Of a stretch of DNA of 51,644 nt, positions 1 to 10,425 are shown one piece after another. The notes under the pieces were generated by a model. That model ran no database searches, was not told the DNA's origin, and saw nothing but the letters and a program-made list of their open reading frames with translations. Position 1 is the first letter of the stretch. Each line of letters starts with the position of its first letter. Origin of the DNA: Rhodocyclus purpureus. Its GTDB lineage: Bacteria; Pseudomonadota; Gammaproteobacteria; Burkholderiales; Rhodocyclaceae. The position numbers were made by a program, and so were the translations under genes. The stretch lies in the NCBI RefSeq assembly GCF_016653115.1, contig NZ_NHRX01000054.1, forward strand, positions 1 through 51,644, in the 5' to 3' direction.

Positions 1-81
1 TCGCCTCGCTTAAAATATTATGTCACTACAAAACGATTTCGGCGACCACCCCTAGCAACCATGCGGGTTTGCGGGGTGTCA

Positions 82-109
82 CCCCCCGAAAATCGGCAAA
101 ATCGGGGGG
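82..109. other. GC-rich inverted repeat downstream of pnp
   Basis: An 8-bp perfect inverted repeat (CCCCCCGA at 82-89, TCGGGGGG at 102-109) with a 12-nt loop lies about 20 nt beyond the pnp stop. It may end the pnp transcript or act as a 3' stabilising stem, but no T-run follows it on the minus strand, so it is not a textbook intrinsic terminator. A smaller overlapping repeat (GGGGTG at 73-78, CACCCC at 80-85) is also visible. I see no gene in 1-127. Confidence 0.35.
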
Positions 110-127
110 ATAGCTGTTAAACCCGGG

Positions 128-2239
128 TTAAGCCTTCGCTGCTGCGGCAGCTTCCTCGGCAGCCAGCGCCTTCATCGACAGACGCACACGGCCCTTCTCA
201 TCGGCTTCTAGGACCTTGACGCGAACCTTCTGGCCTTCCTTCAGGTAGTCGGAAACCTGGTTCACTCGCTCGTTGGCGATCTGGGAGATGTGCAGCAGAC
301 CGTCGCGGCCCGGCAGGATGCTGACGATGGCGCCGAAGTCGAGCAGCTTCAAGACGGTGCCCTCGTAGGCCTTGCCCACTTCGACGTCGGCGGTGATCGC
401 CTCGATGCGCTTCTTCGCCGCATCGGCGGCTTCACCGCTGACCGAAGCGATGGTGATGGTGCCGTCGTCCTGGATGTCGATCGTCGTCCCGGTTTCCTCG
501 GTGATCGCACGGATCACCGCACCGCCCTTGCCGATCACGTCGCGGATCTTCTCGGGGTTGATCTTCATCGTGTACAGGCGCGGTGCGTAGGTCGACACTT
601 CCTCGCGGTGGCCGGACATCGATTCCTGCATCTTGCCGAGGATGTGCAGACGCGCGTCCTTGGCCTGCGCCAGCGCGACCTGCATGATCTCCTTGGTGAT
701 GCCCTGGATCTTGATGTCCATCTGCAGCGCGGTGACGCCAGCGTCGGTACCGGCGACCTTGAAGTCCATGTCGCCCAGGTGATCCTCGTCACCGAGGATG
801 TCGGTCAGCACGGCGAAGCGGTTGCCTTCCTTGATCAGGCCCATGGCGATGCCGGCGACGTGCGCCTTCAGCGGAACGCCCGCGTCCATCAGCGCCAGCG
901 AACCGCCGCAGACCGACGCCATCGAGCTCGAGCCGTTCGATTCGGTGATCTCGGAGACGACGCGCATCGTGTACGAGAAGTCCTCGGCCTTCGGCAGCAC
1001 GGCGACCAGCGCGCGCTTGGCCAGGCGACCATGACCGATCTCGCGACGCTTCGGCGAACCGACGCGACCGCACTCGCCGGTGGCGTAGGGAGGCATGTTG
1101 TAGTGCAGCATGAAGCGTTCGCGGTACTCGCCGGCGAGCGCGTCGATGATCTGCTCGTCGCGACCGGTGCCGAGCGTGGCGACGACCAGCGCCTGCGTCT
1201 CGCCGCGTGTGAACAGCGCCGAGCCGTGCGCACGCGGCAGCACGCCGGAGCGGATCGCGATCGGGCGGACGGTGCGCGTGTCGCGGCCGTCGATGCGCGG
1301 CTCGCCGGAGAGGATGCGGCCACGGACGATCTTCGCCTCGAGCTCGAAGAACAGGTTCTTCACCGTGTTCGCGTCGGGCGCATCGTCACCGGCGGTCAGG
1401 ACCTCGACCGCGTAGGCGGCGATTTCCTTGACGCGCTGGCTGCGCGTCTGCTTGCTGGTGATGTTGTAGGCTTCCTGCAGTTCGGCGTCGCACAGCTCGT
1501 GCAGACGCGCGATCAGCGCTTCGTTGCGCGCCGGCGGGGCCCAGTCCCATTCCGGCTTGCCGGCTTCCTCGACGAGGTCGTTGATCGCGTCGATCGCGGC
1601 CTGCATCTGCGTGTGACCGAAGACGACGGCGCCGAGCATCGTTTCCTCGGACAGTTCCTTGGCTTCCGATTCGACCATCAGCACGGCCGACGCGGTACCG
1701 GCGACGACGAGGTCGAGCGCGCTGTTCTTCAGCTGCGAGAGGGTCGGGTTGAGTACGTACTGGCCGTCGATGTAGCCGACGCGCGCGGCACCGATCGGGC
1801 CGTTGAACGGGATACCCGAGATCGCCAGCGCGGCGGAAGCGCCGATCAGCGCCGGGATGTCCGGGTCGATTTCGGGGTTCAGCGACATCACCGTCGCGAC
1901 CACCTGGACTTCGTTGTAGAAGCCGTCCGGGAAGAGCGGACGCAGCGGACGGTCGATCAGGCGCGAGGTCAGCGTTTCCTTCTCCGAAGGACGGCCTTCG
2001 CGCTTGAAGAAGCCACCGGGGATCTTGCCGGCAGCGTAGGTCTTTTCGACGTAATCGACGGTCAGCGGGAAGAAGTCCTGACCCGGCTTGGCTTGACGGG
2101 CGCCGACGACGGTGACCAGCACCACCGTGTCTTCGACCGACACCATGACGGCCCCACCGGCCTGGCGGGAGATTTCACCGGTTTCGAGCGTGACCTGATG
2201 GGCACCGTAGGTGAAGGTTTTCTTGGCGACGTTAAACAT
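128..2239 (-). CDS. pnp: Polyribonucleotide nucleotidyltransferase (PNPase)
   Basis: Trimeric 3'-to-5' phosphorolytic exoribonuclease of mRNA decay, usually associated with RNase E in the degradosome. The 703-residue protein has the expected order: two RNase PH-like domains joined by a helical linker, then a KH domain (GKGGAVI after [10 protein letters not shown]) and a C-terminal S1 domain ending in an Ala-rich tail. Length is normal for the family. I chose the ATG at 2239 (MFNVAKK) because a GAGAGAGGAAAC Shine-Dalgarno region lies just upstream; the open frame extends five codons further to a TTG without such support. It follows rpsO across an intrinsic terminator, as in the classic rpsO-pnp arrangement, so expression probably depends on read-through. 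In many bacteria PNPase and RNase III control this mRNA through a leader stem; I see only a short GC-rich leader here. Confidence 0.97.
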   Translation of the reverse strand: MFNVAKKTFTYGAHQVTLETGEISRQAGGAVMVSVEDTVVLVTVVGARQAKPGQDFFPLTVDYVEKTYAAGKIPGGFFKREGRPSEKETLTSRLIDRPLRPLFPDGFYNEVQVVATVMSLNPEIDPDIPALIGASAALAISGIPFNGPIGAARVGYIDGQYVLNPTLSQLKNSALDLVVAGTASAVLMVESEAKELSEETMLGAVVFGHTQMQAAIDAINDLVEEAGKPEWDWAPPARNEALIARLHELCDAELQEAYNITSKQTRSQRVKEIAAYAVEVLTAGDDAPDANTVKNLFFELEAKIVRGRILSGEPRIDGRDTRTVRPIAIRSGVLPRAHGSALFTRGETQALVVATLGTGRDEQIIDALAGEYRERFMLHYNMPPYATGECGRVGSPKRREIGHGRLAKRALVAVLPKAEDFSYTMRVVSEITESNGSSSMASVCGGSLALMDAGVPLKAHVAGIAMGLIKEGNRFAVLTDILGDEDHLGDMDFKVAGTDAGVTALQMDIKIQGITKEIMQVALAQAKDARLHILGKMQESMSGHREEVSTYAPRLYTMKINPEKIRDVIGKGGAVIRAITEETGTTIDIQDDGTITIASVSGEAADAAKKRIEAITADVEVGKAYEGTVLKLLDFGAIVSILPGRDGLLHISQIANERVNQVSDYLKEGQKVRVKVLEADEKGRVRLSMKALAAEEAAAAAKA

Positions 2240-2310
2240 TGTTTCCTCTCTCAATAATTTGGCGCGCGCGCACCCACGACACCGGTACGCTTATCGACGA
2301 ACGAGCCAAT

Positions 2311-2359
2311 AACAAAAACGACGACAGCGGCTCAGCCCGGAAGGCTGGCCGCTGTCGTC
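2311..2359 (-). terminator. Intrinsic terminator between rpsO and pnp
   Basis: On the minus strand a perfect 12-bp stem (GACGACAGCGGC at 2320-2331 pairs with 2348-2359), topped by an inner AGCC/GGCT pairing, is followed directly by a T-rich tail (complement of 2311-2319). It should end most rpsO transcripts while letting some polymerase continue into pnp. The E. coli rpsO-pnp junction has a terminator at the same place. Confidence 0.88.
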
Positions 2360-2403
2360 GATGCGATGCATCTGCAATCGCGACCGCAAAGCGGAAGGCT
2401 ATC

Positions 2404-2673
2404 TTACTTGCGCAGGCCCAGACGCTCGATCAGCGTGCGGTAAGCTTGCGCGTCGGTGCTCTTCAGGTAGTCGAGCAGCTTGCGACGACGGCTCACCATG
2501 CGCAGCAGACCGCGGCGCGAGTGGTGATCCTTGACGTGTTCCTTGAAGTGACCGGTCAGGTCATTGATGCGGGCGGTGAGCAGTGCCACCTGGACTTCGG
2601 GGGAACCCGTGTCACCGGCAGCACGCTGGAAATCGGCTACGATTTGCGCTCTTTGCGCGACGTTGATCGCCAT
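2404..2673 (-). CDS. rpsO: 30S ribosomal protein S15
   Basis: Primary 16S rRNA-binding protein of the small-subunit platform. The 89-residue product has standard S15 length and conserved features ([39 protein letters not shown]). The ATG at 2673 follows a GAAAGAGAG ribosome-binding region. It has its own promoter (-10 at 2772-2777) and a roughly 90-nt leader beginning with a stable stem-loop, and is closed by the terminator at 2311-2359. S15 represses its own translation in several bacteria through leader structures, and this leader is a candidate for such control. Confidence 0.98.
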   Translation of the reverse strand: MAINVAQRAQIVADFQRAAGDTGSPEVQVALLTARINDLTGHFKEHVKDHHSRRGLLRMVSRRRKLLDYLKSTDAQAYRTLIERLGLRK

Positions 2674-2745
2674 TGTTCAAACTCTCTTTCGTGAAAAGAC
2701 GCAGCCCCGGTTTGATAGAGCCCGCGCCGGATGGATAAATTGATG

Positions 2746-2767
2746 AGCTCGCTTGGCGAAGCGAGCT
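2746..2767 (-). promoter_or_regulatory. Stem-loop at the 5' end of the rpsO leader
   Basis: A perfect 9-bp inverted repeat (AGCTCGCTT at 2746-2754, AAGCGAGCT at 2759-2767) with a four-base loop lies at or next to the predicted transcription start. It would form a 5'-terminal hairpin in rpsO mRNA, which could protect the message or take part in S15 autoregulation. Confidence 0.6.
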
Positions 2768-2771
2768 AGCG

Positions 2772-2801
2772 ATTATAGCGCAAACAGGCCGATATTTCTC
2801 A
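2772..2801 (-). promoter_or_regulatory. Candidate sigma-70 promoter of rpsO
   Basis: A perfect TATAAT -10 box lies at 2772-2777 (minus strand). The -35 region is weak (TGAGAA at 2796-2801, 18-bp spacing) and overlaps the end of truB. The sequence around the -10 box (TTTGC-GCTATAATCGC) closely resembles that of the rimP promoter at 9164-9192. Confidence 0.6.
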
Positions 2802-3719
2802 TGTCGTTCCCGCCATCAGTCGCTTCGGCTGGACGATACCGTCGGGCTGGCCCACGCCTAGCCCGAGCAGGCGGCCGTCGGCATAGACGCGACAGCGGCC
2901 CGGCTGCGCGGCGGCACGCACCGCGCCGCCCTGCACGAAGCGGGCGGCCGCAGCAGCGGACAGTTCGAGCGCCGGCAGCGACTGCAGCAGCGCGTCGGGC
3001 GGCGCCAGACGCGCGAGCCGGGCGGCGTCCTCGAGCGCACCGAGCTCTGCGAGCGTCGTCGCCGCGGCGACGGCAAGTCCGGCGATTTCGGTGCGGCGCA
3101 GCGCGGTCAGGTGCGCTCCGCAGCCGAGCGCCTCGCCGATGTCCTCGGCGAGCGTGCGGATGTAGGTGCCCTTGCTCACCTTCGCGCGCAAGCGGCACGA
3201 AGGATGCCCGCCGGCGAGGTCCACGGCAAGCAGCTCGAGTTCGTGGATCACCACGGCGCGCGGCGCGCGTTCGACCTCGATGCCCTGGCGGGCGAGTTCG
3301 TAGAGCGGACGCCCGTCGCGCTTCAAGGCCGAATACATCGGCGGCACCTGGGTGATCGGACCGCGGAAACAGGCGAGCACGTGCTCGAGATCGTCGGCGG
3401 CAAAGGTGACCGACCGCTCCTCGATCACCTGCCCTTCGGCGTCACCAGTATCGGTGCGCTGGCCGAAGCGCAGTTCGGCCTCGTAGGTCTTGTCGGCGTC
3501 GAAGAGGTCGGCAGAAAATTTGGTCGCTTCGCCGAAGCAGAGCGGCAGGAGGCCGGTGGCGAGCGGGTCGAGCGTTCCCGTATGCCCGGCCTTGGCCGCC
3601 TGAAACAGGCGCCGCGCCGCCTGCAGCGCGGCGTTCGACGTCATTCCGGCAGGCTTGTCGAGCAGCAGGACGCCGTCGACCCGACGCCAGCGCCGCCTGG
3701 CGGCTGCTTCTCCGCTCAA
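2799..3719 (-). CDS. truB: tRNA pseudouridine-55 synthase TruB
   Basis: Converts U55 of the tRNA T-loop to pseudouridine. The 306-residue protein has the N-terminal signature [14 protein letters not shown] (about residues 16-29), the catalytic-Asp motif [15 protein letters not shown], and a C-terminal region with PUA-like features. The start is taken as TTG at 3719, which overlaps the rbfA stop (TTGA) and suggests translational coupling; no ATG lies upstream of the conserved core. It is the fifth gene of the rimP-nusA-infB-rbfA-truB operon, the usual position in proteobacteria. Confidence 0.95.
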   Translation of the reverse strand: MSGEAAARRRWRRVDGVLLLDKPAGMTSNAALQAARRLFQAAKAGHTGTLDPLATGLLPLCFGEATKFSADLFDADKTYEAELRFGQRTDTGDAEGQVIEERSVTFAADDLEHVLACFRGPITQVPPMYSALKRDGRPLYELARQGIEVERAPRAVVIHELELLAVDLAGGHPSCRLRAKVSKGTYIRTLAEDIGEALGCGAHLTALRRTEIAGLAVAAATTLAELGALEDAARLARLAPPDALLQSLPALELSAAAAARFVQGGAVRAAAQPGRCRVYADGRLLGLGVGQPDGIVQPKRLMAGTT

Positions 3720-4102
3720 GATGCGTCGTCGGCAGGCGTCTGATCGGAGATCGCGACCGCCTCCTGGATCAGCTTCGAGAGGTCGGCGCCGCGTTCGAGC
3801 GAACGATCATGGACGAAGTGCAGCTGCGGCGTCGTATGCACGCGCACGCGCCGGAACAGCTCGCGGCGCAGGAAACCCGCCGCCGTATCCAGACCCTTCT
3901 GCACCGCCGGCTGGTGTTCGCCATCGGCAAGCGTGCTGTAAAAGACCTTGGCGTGGGCATAGTCCGGCGTCAGCTCGACGCCGGTGATGCTGACCATGCC
4001 GACACGCGGGTCCTTCACTTCGCTGCGGATCAGCTCCGCAACTTCACGCCGGATCTGCTCGGCAACCCGGTCCTTGCGGGAAAAACTCTTGTTGGCCGTC
4101 AC
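3716..4102 (-). CDS. rbfA: 30S ribosome-binding factor A
   Basis: Late-stage 30S assembly factor that binds near helix 1 of 16S rRNA. The 128-residue protein has the KH-type RbfA fold signatures ([14 protein letters not shown] near the N-terminus, [40 protein letters not shown]). Translation starts at a GTG directly after the infB stop (TAA then GTG), with no separate strong ribosome-binding site, which suggests reinitiation by ribosomes leaving infB. It overlaps truB by four bases. Confidence 0.96.
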   Translation of the reverse strand: MTANKSFSRKDRVAEQIRREVAELIRSEVKDPRVGMVSITGVELTPDYAHAKVFYSTLADGEHQPAVQKGLDTAAGFLRRELFRRVRVHTTPQLHFVHDRSLERGADLSKLIQEAVAISDQTPADDAS

Positions 4103-7100
4103 TTAGAGGGTCCGCGCAATTTCCTGGATTTCATACACTTCGAGCTGGTCGCCTTCCTTGATGTCGTTGTTGTTCTTCAGCTGCAGACCGCACTCGTAGT
4201 TGGACTTGACTTCCTTGACGTCGTCCTTGAAGCGCTTGAGCGATTCGAGTTCGCCGTCCCACTGCACGACATGGTTGCGCAGCAGGCGGACGCGCGAGTT
4301 GCGCTTGATCATGCCGTCGAGCACGTAGCAGCCGGCGATCGTGCCGACGCGCGAGATAACGAACACCTGACGCACCTCGACCAGACCGATGACGGCCTCG
4401 CGCTTCTCCGGTGCCAGCATGCCCGACAGTGCCGCCTTCACCTCATCGACCGCATCGTAGATGATGTTGTAGTAGCGGATATCGACGCCGAAGCTCTCGG
4501 CGGTCTTGCGCGCACCCGAGTCGGCACGCGTGTTGAAGCCGATGATGACCGCCTTCGAGGCCTGCGCCAGGTTGACATCGGACTCGCTGATCGCGCCGAC
4601 GCCGGCGTGGATGATGTTGACGCGGACTTCGTCGGTGGACAGCTTCTGCAGCGACTGCACCAAGGCTTCCTGCGAGCCCTGGACGTCGGCCTTGACGATC
4701 AGCGCCAGCGACTTCACCTCGCCCTCGCCCATCTGCTCGAACATCGTCTCCAGCTTGGCAGCCTGCTGGCGCGCCAGCTTCACGTCGCGGAACTTGCCCT
4801 GACGGAACAGCGCGATTTCGCGCGCCTTGCGCTCGTCGCCGAGCACCAGCGCTTCTTCGCCCGCCCCCGGGACGTCCGAGAGGCCGAGGATCTCGACCGG
4901 GATCGACGGACCCGCCTGCTTGATCGACTTGCCGGTCTCGTCGAGCATCGCGCGGATGCGGCCGAAGACCTGACCGGCGAGCAGCACGTCGCCCTGGCGC
5001 AGCGTGCCCGACTGGACCAGCATCGTCGCCACCGGGCCGCGCCCCTTGTCGAGCCGCGCTTCGATGATCAGACCCTTGGCCGGTGCTTCGACCGGCGCCT
5101 TCAGTTCGAGGATTTCCGCCTGCAGCAGCAGGTTCTCGAGCAGTTCGTCGATACCGGCACCGGTCTTCGCGGAGACGCCGATGAACGGTGAATCGCCACC
5201 GTATTCCTCGGGAACGACCTGCTCGGCGACCAGTTCCTGCTTGACGCGATCGGGGTTGGCATCCGGCTTGTCGATCTTGGTGATGGCGACGACGATCGGG
5301 ACGCCGGCCGCCTTCGCGTGGTGGATGGCCTCGCGCGTCTGCGGCATCACGCCGTCGTCGGCGGCGACCACCAGGATGACGATGTCGGTGGCCTTGGCAC
5401 CGCGCGCACGCATCGCCGTGAACGCCTCGTGACCCGGGGTGTCGAGGAAGGTGACCATGCCGCGCTCGGTACGCACGTGGTAGGCACCGATGTGCTGGGT
5501 GATGCCCCCCGCTTCGCCGCTGGCGACGCGGGTACGGCGGATGTAGTCTAGCAGCGAGGTCTTGCCGTGGTCGACGTGACCCATGACCGTGACCACCGGC
5601 GCGCGCGCTTCGTGCGCAACGTCGGCTGCCGTCTCGCCGGCCTCGCCGAGGAAGGCATCGGGATCGTCGAGCTTGGCGGCGAAGGCCTTGTGCCCCATCT
5701 CCTCGACGAGGATCATCGCCGTTTCCTGATCGAGGACCTGGTTGATGGTCACCATCGAGCCCATCTTCATCAGCGCCTTGATCAGTTCGGTCGCCTTAAC
5801 CGACATCTTGTGCGCCAGATCGGCGACCGAGATCGTCTCGGGGACATGCACTTCGCGCACGACTGGTTCGGTCGGCGCCTGGAAGGTCGAGGTCTCTTCC
5901 TCGCCGCGTCCGCCGCGCTTGCCGTGACGGGCCGCGTCACGCCAGCCGGTACCCCCGGTGGCGCCACGCGTCTTCAGGCCGCCACGCTTGCCGGCACCTT
6001 CGCCCTTCCAGCCGCCACCCTTCTTGTCGGCGGCAGCGCCCTTCTTCTCACCCTCGCCGGCGCGTGCCGGACGAGCCGCCGGCTTCTCCTCGGCGGGACG
6101 CTCGGTCGCGGTCTTGGTGGCGACCTGCTTGGCCGCCTCGGCCGCCTTGGCGGCGACCGCCTTCTCCTCGGCATCGCGCTTCAGGCGCGCGAGCTCGGCA
6201 GCGCGTGCCTGCTTTTCCTGGAACTCGCGTTCCTGGCGCGCACGCAGTTCGGCACTGCGCCGTTCTTCCTCGGCGCGCAGGCGCTGCTGCTCCTCGCCGA
6301 TGATCTGTGCGCGCGAGACGACGGTGCGCACGACGCGCGTGACGGGGGCAGCGCCCGGCGCGGCGCCGGGGGCGGCCGGCCGTTCGCCGGGACGTCCTTG
6401 CCCGGGGCGAGCCTGACCGGCGGGACCACGGGCACCCTGGGGTCCGGACCGCGACGGCTGCTGGCGCGGCGCAGCCGGCCGGCCGGCGCCCTGGGGCGCG
6501 GGTCGGCCTGCGGCAGGAGCAGAAGGGGTTGCCGGGGCAGCCGCAGCAGCCGGGCTGACCGGTGGCTCGACGACGGGAGCCGGCGCAGCAACCGGAGCGG
6601 GCGCCGGGGCTTCCGCCACGGGTGCGACCGGCTCCTGCGCCACCGGGATCTCGGGAACGACGGGGGCCGGAGCTGCAACTTCGGGCACCGGCGTCGGCAC
6701 CACCGCAGCCTCAGCAGCAGGCTGCGGCAGCTCAGGCGCAGGCGCCACCGGGACCGCCTCGGCGGCCGTGGGCACGGCAGTCTCCTGCGCTTCAACCGTT
6801 GCACCGGGCAGATCGCGCTTGACGAGCACGCGCTTCTTGCGCACCTCGACCTGAACCGTGCGCGCCTTGCCGCTGGCATCCTGCGCGCGGATCTCGGAAG
6901 TCTCCTTGCGCGTCAGCGTGATCTTCGTCTTGGCCTGCGCTTCGCCGTGCGAGCGACGCAGGTACTCCAGCAGACGATTCTTGTCCAGCTCGGAAAGCAC
7001 GTCTTCCGGCTTGGCCTTGACGACACCGGCGCGGCGTAACTGTTCGAGAAGCGAGCCGGCAGGCATCTTCAGGTCGTCGGCAAATTGGGCAACGGTTGAT

Positions 7101-7108
7101 TGCGCCAT
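4103..7108 (-). CDS. infB: Translation initiation factor IF-2
   Basis: GTPase that brings fMet-tRNA to the 30S subunit and drives subunit joining. The 1001-residue protein has an N-terminal IF2_N domain ([16 protein letters not shown]), a very long Ala/Pro/Val-rich linker (about residues 110-260), a charged helical stretch and a Gly/Lys-rich segment, then the G domain with GHVDHGKT (about 510-517), DTPGHEAF (about 556-563) and TKIDKP in place of the usual NKIDKP, then domains II to IV. The ATG at 7108 has an AGAGGAA ribosome-binding site; an in-frame upstream extension of 13 codons lacks one. It follows nusA after 19 nt. Confidence 0.97.
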   Translation of the reverse strand: MAQSTVAQFADDLKMPAGSLLEQLRRAGVVKAKPEDVLSELDKNRLLEYLRRSHGEAQAKTKITLTRKETSEIRAQDASGKARTVQVEVRKKRVLVKRDLPGATVEAQETAVPTAAEAVPVAPAPELPQPAAEAAVVPTPVPEVAAPAPVVPEIPVAQEPVAPVAEAPAPAPVAAPAPVVEPPVSPAAAAAPATPSAPAAGRPAPQGAGRPAAPRQQPSRSGPQGARGPAGQARPGQGRPGERPAAPGAAPGAAPVTRVVRTVVSRAQIIGEEQQRLRAEEERRSAELRARQEREFQEKQARAAELARLKRDAEEKAVAAKAAEAAKQVATKTATERPAEEKPAARPARAGEGEKKGAAADKKGGGWKGEGAGKRGGLKTRGATGGTGWRDAARHGKRGGRGEEETSTFQAPTEPVVREVHVPETISVADLAHKMSVKATELIKALMKMGSMVTINQVLDQETAMILVEEMGHKAFAAKLDDPDAFLGEAGETAADVAHEARAPVVTVMGHVDHGKTSLLDYIRRTRVASGEAGGITQHIGAYHVRTERGMVTFLDTPGHEAFTAMRARGAKATDIVILVVAADDGVMPQTREAIHHAKAAGVPIVVAITKIDKPDANPDRVKQELVAEQVVPEEYGGDSPFIGVSAKTGAGIDELLENLLLQAEILELKAPVEAPAKGLIIEARLDKGRGPVATMLVQSGTLRQGDVLLAGQVFGRIRAMLDETGKSIKQAGPSIPVEILGLSDVPGAGEEALVLGDERKAREIALFRQGKFRDVKLARQQAAKLETMFEQMGEGEVKSLALIVKADVQGSQEALVQSLQKLSTDEVRVNIIHAGVGAISESDVNLAQASKAVIIGFNTRADSGARKTAESFGVDIRYYNIIYDAVDEVKAALSGMLAPEKREAVIGLVEVRQVFVISRVGTIAGCYVLDGMIKRNSRVRLLRNHVVQWDGELESLKRFKDDVKEVKSNYECGLQLKNNNDIKEGDQLEVYEIQEIARTL

Positions 7109-7127
7109 CTCAGTTCCTCTTCTTCCC

Positions 7128-8600
7128 TTATTCGAACCAATGCGCACGCGCGGCAGTGATCACCTGCTTGGCACGATCTGCATCGATTTCCGCGAGTTCG
7201 ATCAACTCATCGACCGCCAGGTCGGCGAGGTCGTCGCGGTTTTTCACTCCGGCGGCAGCGAGCTTCGCTGCCAGCGCTTTGTCCATGCCATCGAGGGACA
7301 GCAGGTCGTCGGCAACCTCCTCGAGTTTTTCCTCGGTGGCGATCGCCTCGGTGAGCAGCACGTTGCGCGCACGTTCGCGCAGTTCCTGCACGACCTTTTC
7401 GTCGAAAGCCTCGATCTCGAGCATCTCCGACAGCGGCACGTAGGCGACTTCCTCGAGCGTCGAGAACCCTTCCTCGATCAGGATGTTGGCGACATCCTCA
7501 TCGACATCGAGCTTCTCCATGAAGAGGACGCGCGTGGCAGCAGTCTCGGCTTCGGCGCGCGTCTTCGACTCTTCCTCGGTCATCAGGTTGATCGTCCAGC
7601 CGGTCAGCTCGGAAGCGAGACGGACGTTCTGACCGCCGCGACCGATCGCGATGGCGAGGTTGTCGTCATCGACGACGACGTCCATGCTGTGCTTTTCCTC
7701 GTCGACCACGATCGAGCTCACTTCGGCCGGCGCCAGCGCACCGATCACCGACTGCGCCGGATCGGGCGACCAGAGGATGATGTCGACGCGCTCGCCGGCG
7801 AGTTCGTTGGTCACCGCGGTGACGCGGCTGCCACGCATGCCGACACAGGTGCCGATCGGATCGATGCGCGGGTCGTTGGACTTGACCGAAATCTTGGCGC
7901 GAACACCGGGGTCGCGGGCCGCCGCCTTGATTTCGAGCAGGCCATCGTCAACTTCCGGCACTTCGAGTTCGAAGAGCTTGATGATGAATTCGGGCGCCGT
8001 GCGCGACAGGATCAGTTGCGGGCCGCGCGGCGTGCGGTCGATGCGCAGCAGGTAGGCCTTGACGCGGTCGCCGACGCGCAGATTCTCGCGCGGGATCATC
8101 TGGTCGCGCGGCAGCAGGGCTTCCATCTTGCCGGCCTCGATGATCGCCGAACCGCGCTCCATGCGCTTGATCGTCCCGGTGACGAGGAACTCCTTGCGCG
8201 CCAGGAAATCGGCGAGGATCTGCTCGCGCTCGGCATCGCGGATCTTCTGCAGGATCACCTGCTTGGCCGCCTGCGCGCCGATGCGACCGAAGTCGATCGG
8301 TTCGAGCGCCTGCTCGAGGTAGTCACCGGGCTCGACCTCGCCATCCTGCTCGCGAGCTTCGGACAGCGGCACCTGCAGCGCCTCGTTCTCGAACTCCTCG
8401 TCGGCCACCACCAGCCAGCGCCGGAAGCTGTCGAAGTCGCCGGTATCGCGATCGATGGCAACGCGCACGTCGGCCTCGTCGTGGATACGCTTCTTCGTCG
8501 CCGACGCGAGCGCGAGCTCGAGCGCACCGAAGACGATATCGCGGGTGACGTTCTTTTCTCTGGCCAGCGCATCCACCAGCAGCAAAATTTCGCGGCTCAT
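7128..8600 (-). CDS. nusA: Transcription termination/antitermination factor NusA
   Basis: RNA polymerase-binding factor that modulates pausing, intrinsic termination and rRNA antitermination. The 490-residue protein has the full proteobacterial architecture: N-terminal RNAP-binding domain (1-125), S1 (about 137-200), KH1 and KH2 (about 230-345, with [10 protein letters not shown] in KH2) and two acidic repeats at the C-terminus (about 363-490). The ATG at 8600 follows AGGAGAAATTAGGACA. NusA stimulates hairpin terminators, so the terminator in the rimP leader upstream could provide feedback control of this operon. Confidence 0.98.
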   Translation of the reverse strand: MSREILLLVDALAREKNVTRDIVFGALELALASATKKRIHDEADVRVAIDRDTGDFDSFRRWLVVADEEFENEALQVPLSEAREQDGEVEPGDYLEQALEPIDFGRIGAQAAKQVILQKIRDAEREQILADFLARKEFLVTGTIKRMERGSAIIEAGKMEALLPRDQMIPRENLRVGDRVKAYLLRIDRTPRGPQLILSRTAPEFIIKLFELEVPEVDDGLLEIKAAARDPGVRAKISVKSNDPRIDPIGTCVGMRGSRVTAVTNELAGERVDIILWSPDPAQSVIGALAPAEVSSIVVDEEKHSMDVVVDDDNLAIAIGRGGQNVRLASELTGWTINLMTEEESKTRAEAETAATRVLFMEKLDVDEDVANILIEEGFSTLEEVAYVPLSEMLEIEAFDEKVVQELRERARNVLLTEAIATEEKLEEVADDLLSLDGMDKALAAKLAAAGVKNRDDLADLAVDELIELAEIDADRAKQVITAARAHWFE

Positions 8601-8644
8601 TGTCCTAATTTCTCCTCGTCCTGCCTGCTCGTCGAATCCATGCG

Positions 8645-9085
8645 CTAATCGAACTTCGGCACCAGCCGAGCCTTATCGACGTTATCCAGATCGATCTCGG
8701 TTTCCACGGCGTCGACCTGCAGGCGTATTTTGCCGTCCTGCAGACCGAGCAGGACGCCATTGAAATTGCGCCGACCGGCCACCGGCAGCCGCAGCCGCAG
8801 GGTCACTTCGGAGCCGGCGAAGCGTTCGAAATCTGCCTGACGCTTGAGCAGACGATCGAGGCCGGGCGAAGACACCTCCAGACGGTCATAGTCGATGTTC
8901 TCGACCATCAGCACGCGCGAAAGCTGGTTGCTGACCAGCGCGCAATCCTCGACGTCAACGCCACCCGGCTTGTCCTGCTTGTCGATGAACAGGCGCAACA
9001 CGCGCGCGCGCGGGCTCTGCTCCAGATCGACCAGTTCGAAACCGAGGCCGACGACCGTCTTTTCTATGAGTTCGTGCAAATCCAT
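8645..9085 (-). CDS. rimP: Ribosome maturation factor RimP
   Basis: Assembly factor for the 30S subunit. The 146-residue protein has normal RimP length and the conserved features [10 protein letters not shown] near the N-terminus, [27 protein letters not shown]-like region and [11 protein letters not shown]. The ATG at 9085 gives the conserved N-terminus [15 protein letters not shown]; the frame stays open upstream for 56 codons through the promoter and terminator, so that extension is not coding. The Shine-Dalgarno sequence is poor (GTGGCG), because the bases just upstream form the T-rich tail of an intrinsic terminator. It is the first gene of the nusA-infB operon. Confidence 0.95.
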   Translation of the reverse strand: MDLHELIEKTVVGLGFELVDLEQSPRARVLRLFIDKQDKPGGVDVEDCALVSNQLSRVLMVENIDYDRLEVSSPGLDRLLKRQADFERFAGSEVTLRLRLPVAGRRNFNGVLLGLQDGKIRLQVDAVETEIDLDNVDKARLVPKFD

Positions 9086-9090
9086 CGCCA

Positions 9091-9117
9091 CAAATAAAAA
9101 ATGGGCGAAACGCCCAT
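9091..9117 (-). terminator. Intrinsic terminator in the rimP leader (attenuator)
   Basis: Minus-strand stem ATGGGCG/CGCCCAT (9101-9107 with 9111-9117) with a three-base loop is followed at once by TTTTTTATTTG (complement of 9091-9100), ending about 5 nt before the rimP start codon. A transcript from the promoter at 9164-9192 must pass it before reaching any gene. A second small stem (CTGAC/GTCAG) followed by GAGCAGTTTTTTT lies just upstream in the same leader and could compete with it. Confidence 0.85.
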
Positions 9118-9163
9118 CCCCAAAAAAACTGCTCCTGACAGAAGCGTCAGCGGAAGATTCGCG

Positions 9164-9192
9164 ATTATAGCGGCAAATCAAGGCGGCGTAAA
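9164..9192 (-). promoter_or_regulatory. Sigma-70 promoter of the rimP-nusA-infB operon
   Basis: Perfect TATAAT -10 box at 9164-9169 and TTTACG -35 box (4 of 6 matches) at 9187-9192, with 17-bp spacing on the minus strand. The predicted start near 9157 gives a leader of about 72 nt to rimP. Confidence 0.8.
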
Positions 9193-9315
9193 TCGCGGCA
9201 GCGGGCGAGCGCCCGCCTGCCGTCCCGCGGCGCGCACCGGCCTTGCCCGGCAATGCAGCCGGGGAAGCAGCCGGGAAAGCGCGGACGGGCCGAGGCCCGC
9301 CCCATGCACACGCGC

Positions 9316-10425
9316 TCAGCGTTGCGGCATCCGGCGCTTCTGGCGATCCGCGGCCATCTCGCCGAGATCGAAATCGACGAGGAGCTTCTGCACCTCGGCG
9401 GGATCGAGTTCGCGCACCTGGCCACGACGCAGCCCCGGCGGCAGCGGGAACGGGCCGTAGCGGACGCGCATGAGGCGGCTGACGACGACGCCGACGCTCT
9501 CGAACATGCGGCGCACCTCGCGATTGCGCCCCTCGAACAGCGAGACGCGATACCAGTGGTTGGCGCCCTGCCCGCCCGCATCCTCGAACGAGGCGAACTG
9601 CGCCGGCCCGTCCTCGAGCTCGACGCCTTCGAGCAGGCGCTTCTTGGCTTCGTCGGAGATTTCGCCGAGGACGCGCACCGCGTACTCGCGCACAAGGTTG
9701 TAGCGCGGGTGCATCAGGCGGTTCGCGAGTTCGCCCGAGGTCGTGAACAGCAGGAGACCGCTGGTGTTGAAGTCGAGCCGGCCGACCGCGACCCAGCGTC
9801 CGCCGCTCATGCGCGGCAGCGCGTTGAAGACGCTCGGGCGGCGATCGGGGTCGTCGCGCGAGACGATCTCGCCTTCGGGCTTGTGATAGAGGATCACGCG
9901 CGGCAGCCGGTTGGAGAACTTGAGCTGCACCAGGCGACCGTTCACCTTGACGCGCTCGCCGGGACTGACCAACTGCCCGATTTCGGCGGTCTTGCCGTTC
10001 ACGCTGACGCGGCCTTCGCCGATCAACACTTCCATCTCGCGCCGCGAGCCGATCCCGCTCTGCGCGAGGAGCTTGTGCAGACGCTCGGGCTTGCCGGGTG
10101 CTTCCTGATGCCTGCCGCGCTTCGAAGGATCGTGCCGCGGCAGCGGCGCGCGCCTGGGCGCCGGCACTTCGCTGGCAGCAAAATCGTCGCCGAGGAGCGG
10201 CTCGTCACGCCCGGGATCATGGGCCGGACGCTGCTCGCGCACCTTCGGCCCCGCCCTGCCGGCGCCGCGTGCGGACGACGCGGCCTTGGCCGGCGGGGAA
10301 CGCCGGGCGGGCTCACCCGGAAAGCGTTCGTCGGCGGCACGGCGCTCGCCGCGTCTTGGCGGATTTGACTGGGGTGCGGAGGCAGGCCGCGGCTTGCGCG
10401 GAGGTTTGGCGGAATCAGCGGACAT
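9316..10425 (-). CDS. rluB: 23S rRNA pseudouridine-2605 synthase RluB
   Basis: RsuA/RluB/E/F-type pseudouridine synthase acting on 23S rRNA. The 369-residue protein begins with about 110 residues of Pro/Arg-rich, probably disordered sequence, then an S4 RNA-binding domain ([40 protein letters not shown]) and the catalytic domain with [14 protein letters not shown] (catalytic Asp) and [13 protein letters not shown]. The ATG at 10425 is preceded by GGAAGAACCCG and lies 11 nt inside scpB; an upstream TTG extends the frame but is less well supported. rluB following scpB is a common betaproteobacterial arrangement. Confidence 0.93.
   Translation of the reverse strand: MSADSAKPPRKPRPASAPQSNPPRRGERRAADERFPGEPARRSPPAKAASSARGAGRAGPKVREQRPAHDPGRDEPLLGDDFAASEVPAPRRAPLPRHDPSKRGRHQEAPGKPERLHKLLAQSGIGSRREMEVLIGEGRVSVNGKTAEIGQLVSPGERVKVNGRLVQLKFSNRLPRVILYHKPEGEIVSRDDPDRRPSVFNALPRMSGGRWVAVGRLDFNTSGLLLFTTSGELANRLMHPRYNLVREYAVRVLGEISDEAKKRLLEGVELEDGPAQFASFEDAGGQGANHWYRVSLFEGRNREVRRMFESVGVVVSRLMRVRYGPFPLPPGLRRGQVRELDPAEVQKLLVDFDLGEMAADRQKRRMPQR

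Noticed and set aside
290-2257. Plus-strand open frame of 655 codons opposite pnp
   Set aside because: It is antisense to a certain gene, is His/Asp/Arg-rich in the way typical of GC-rich shadow frames, and has no recognisable domain.
8645-9253. Extended rimP reading frame starting at 9253
   Set aside because: The extra 56 codons run through the promoter and leader terminator, and the RimP N-terminus begins at the internal ATG (9085).
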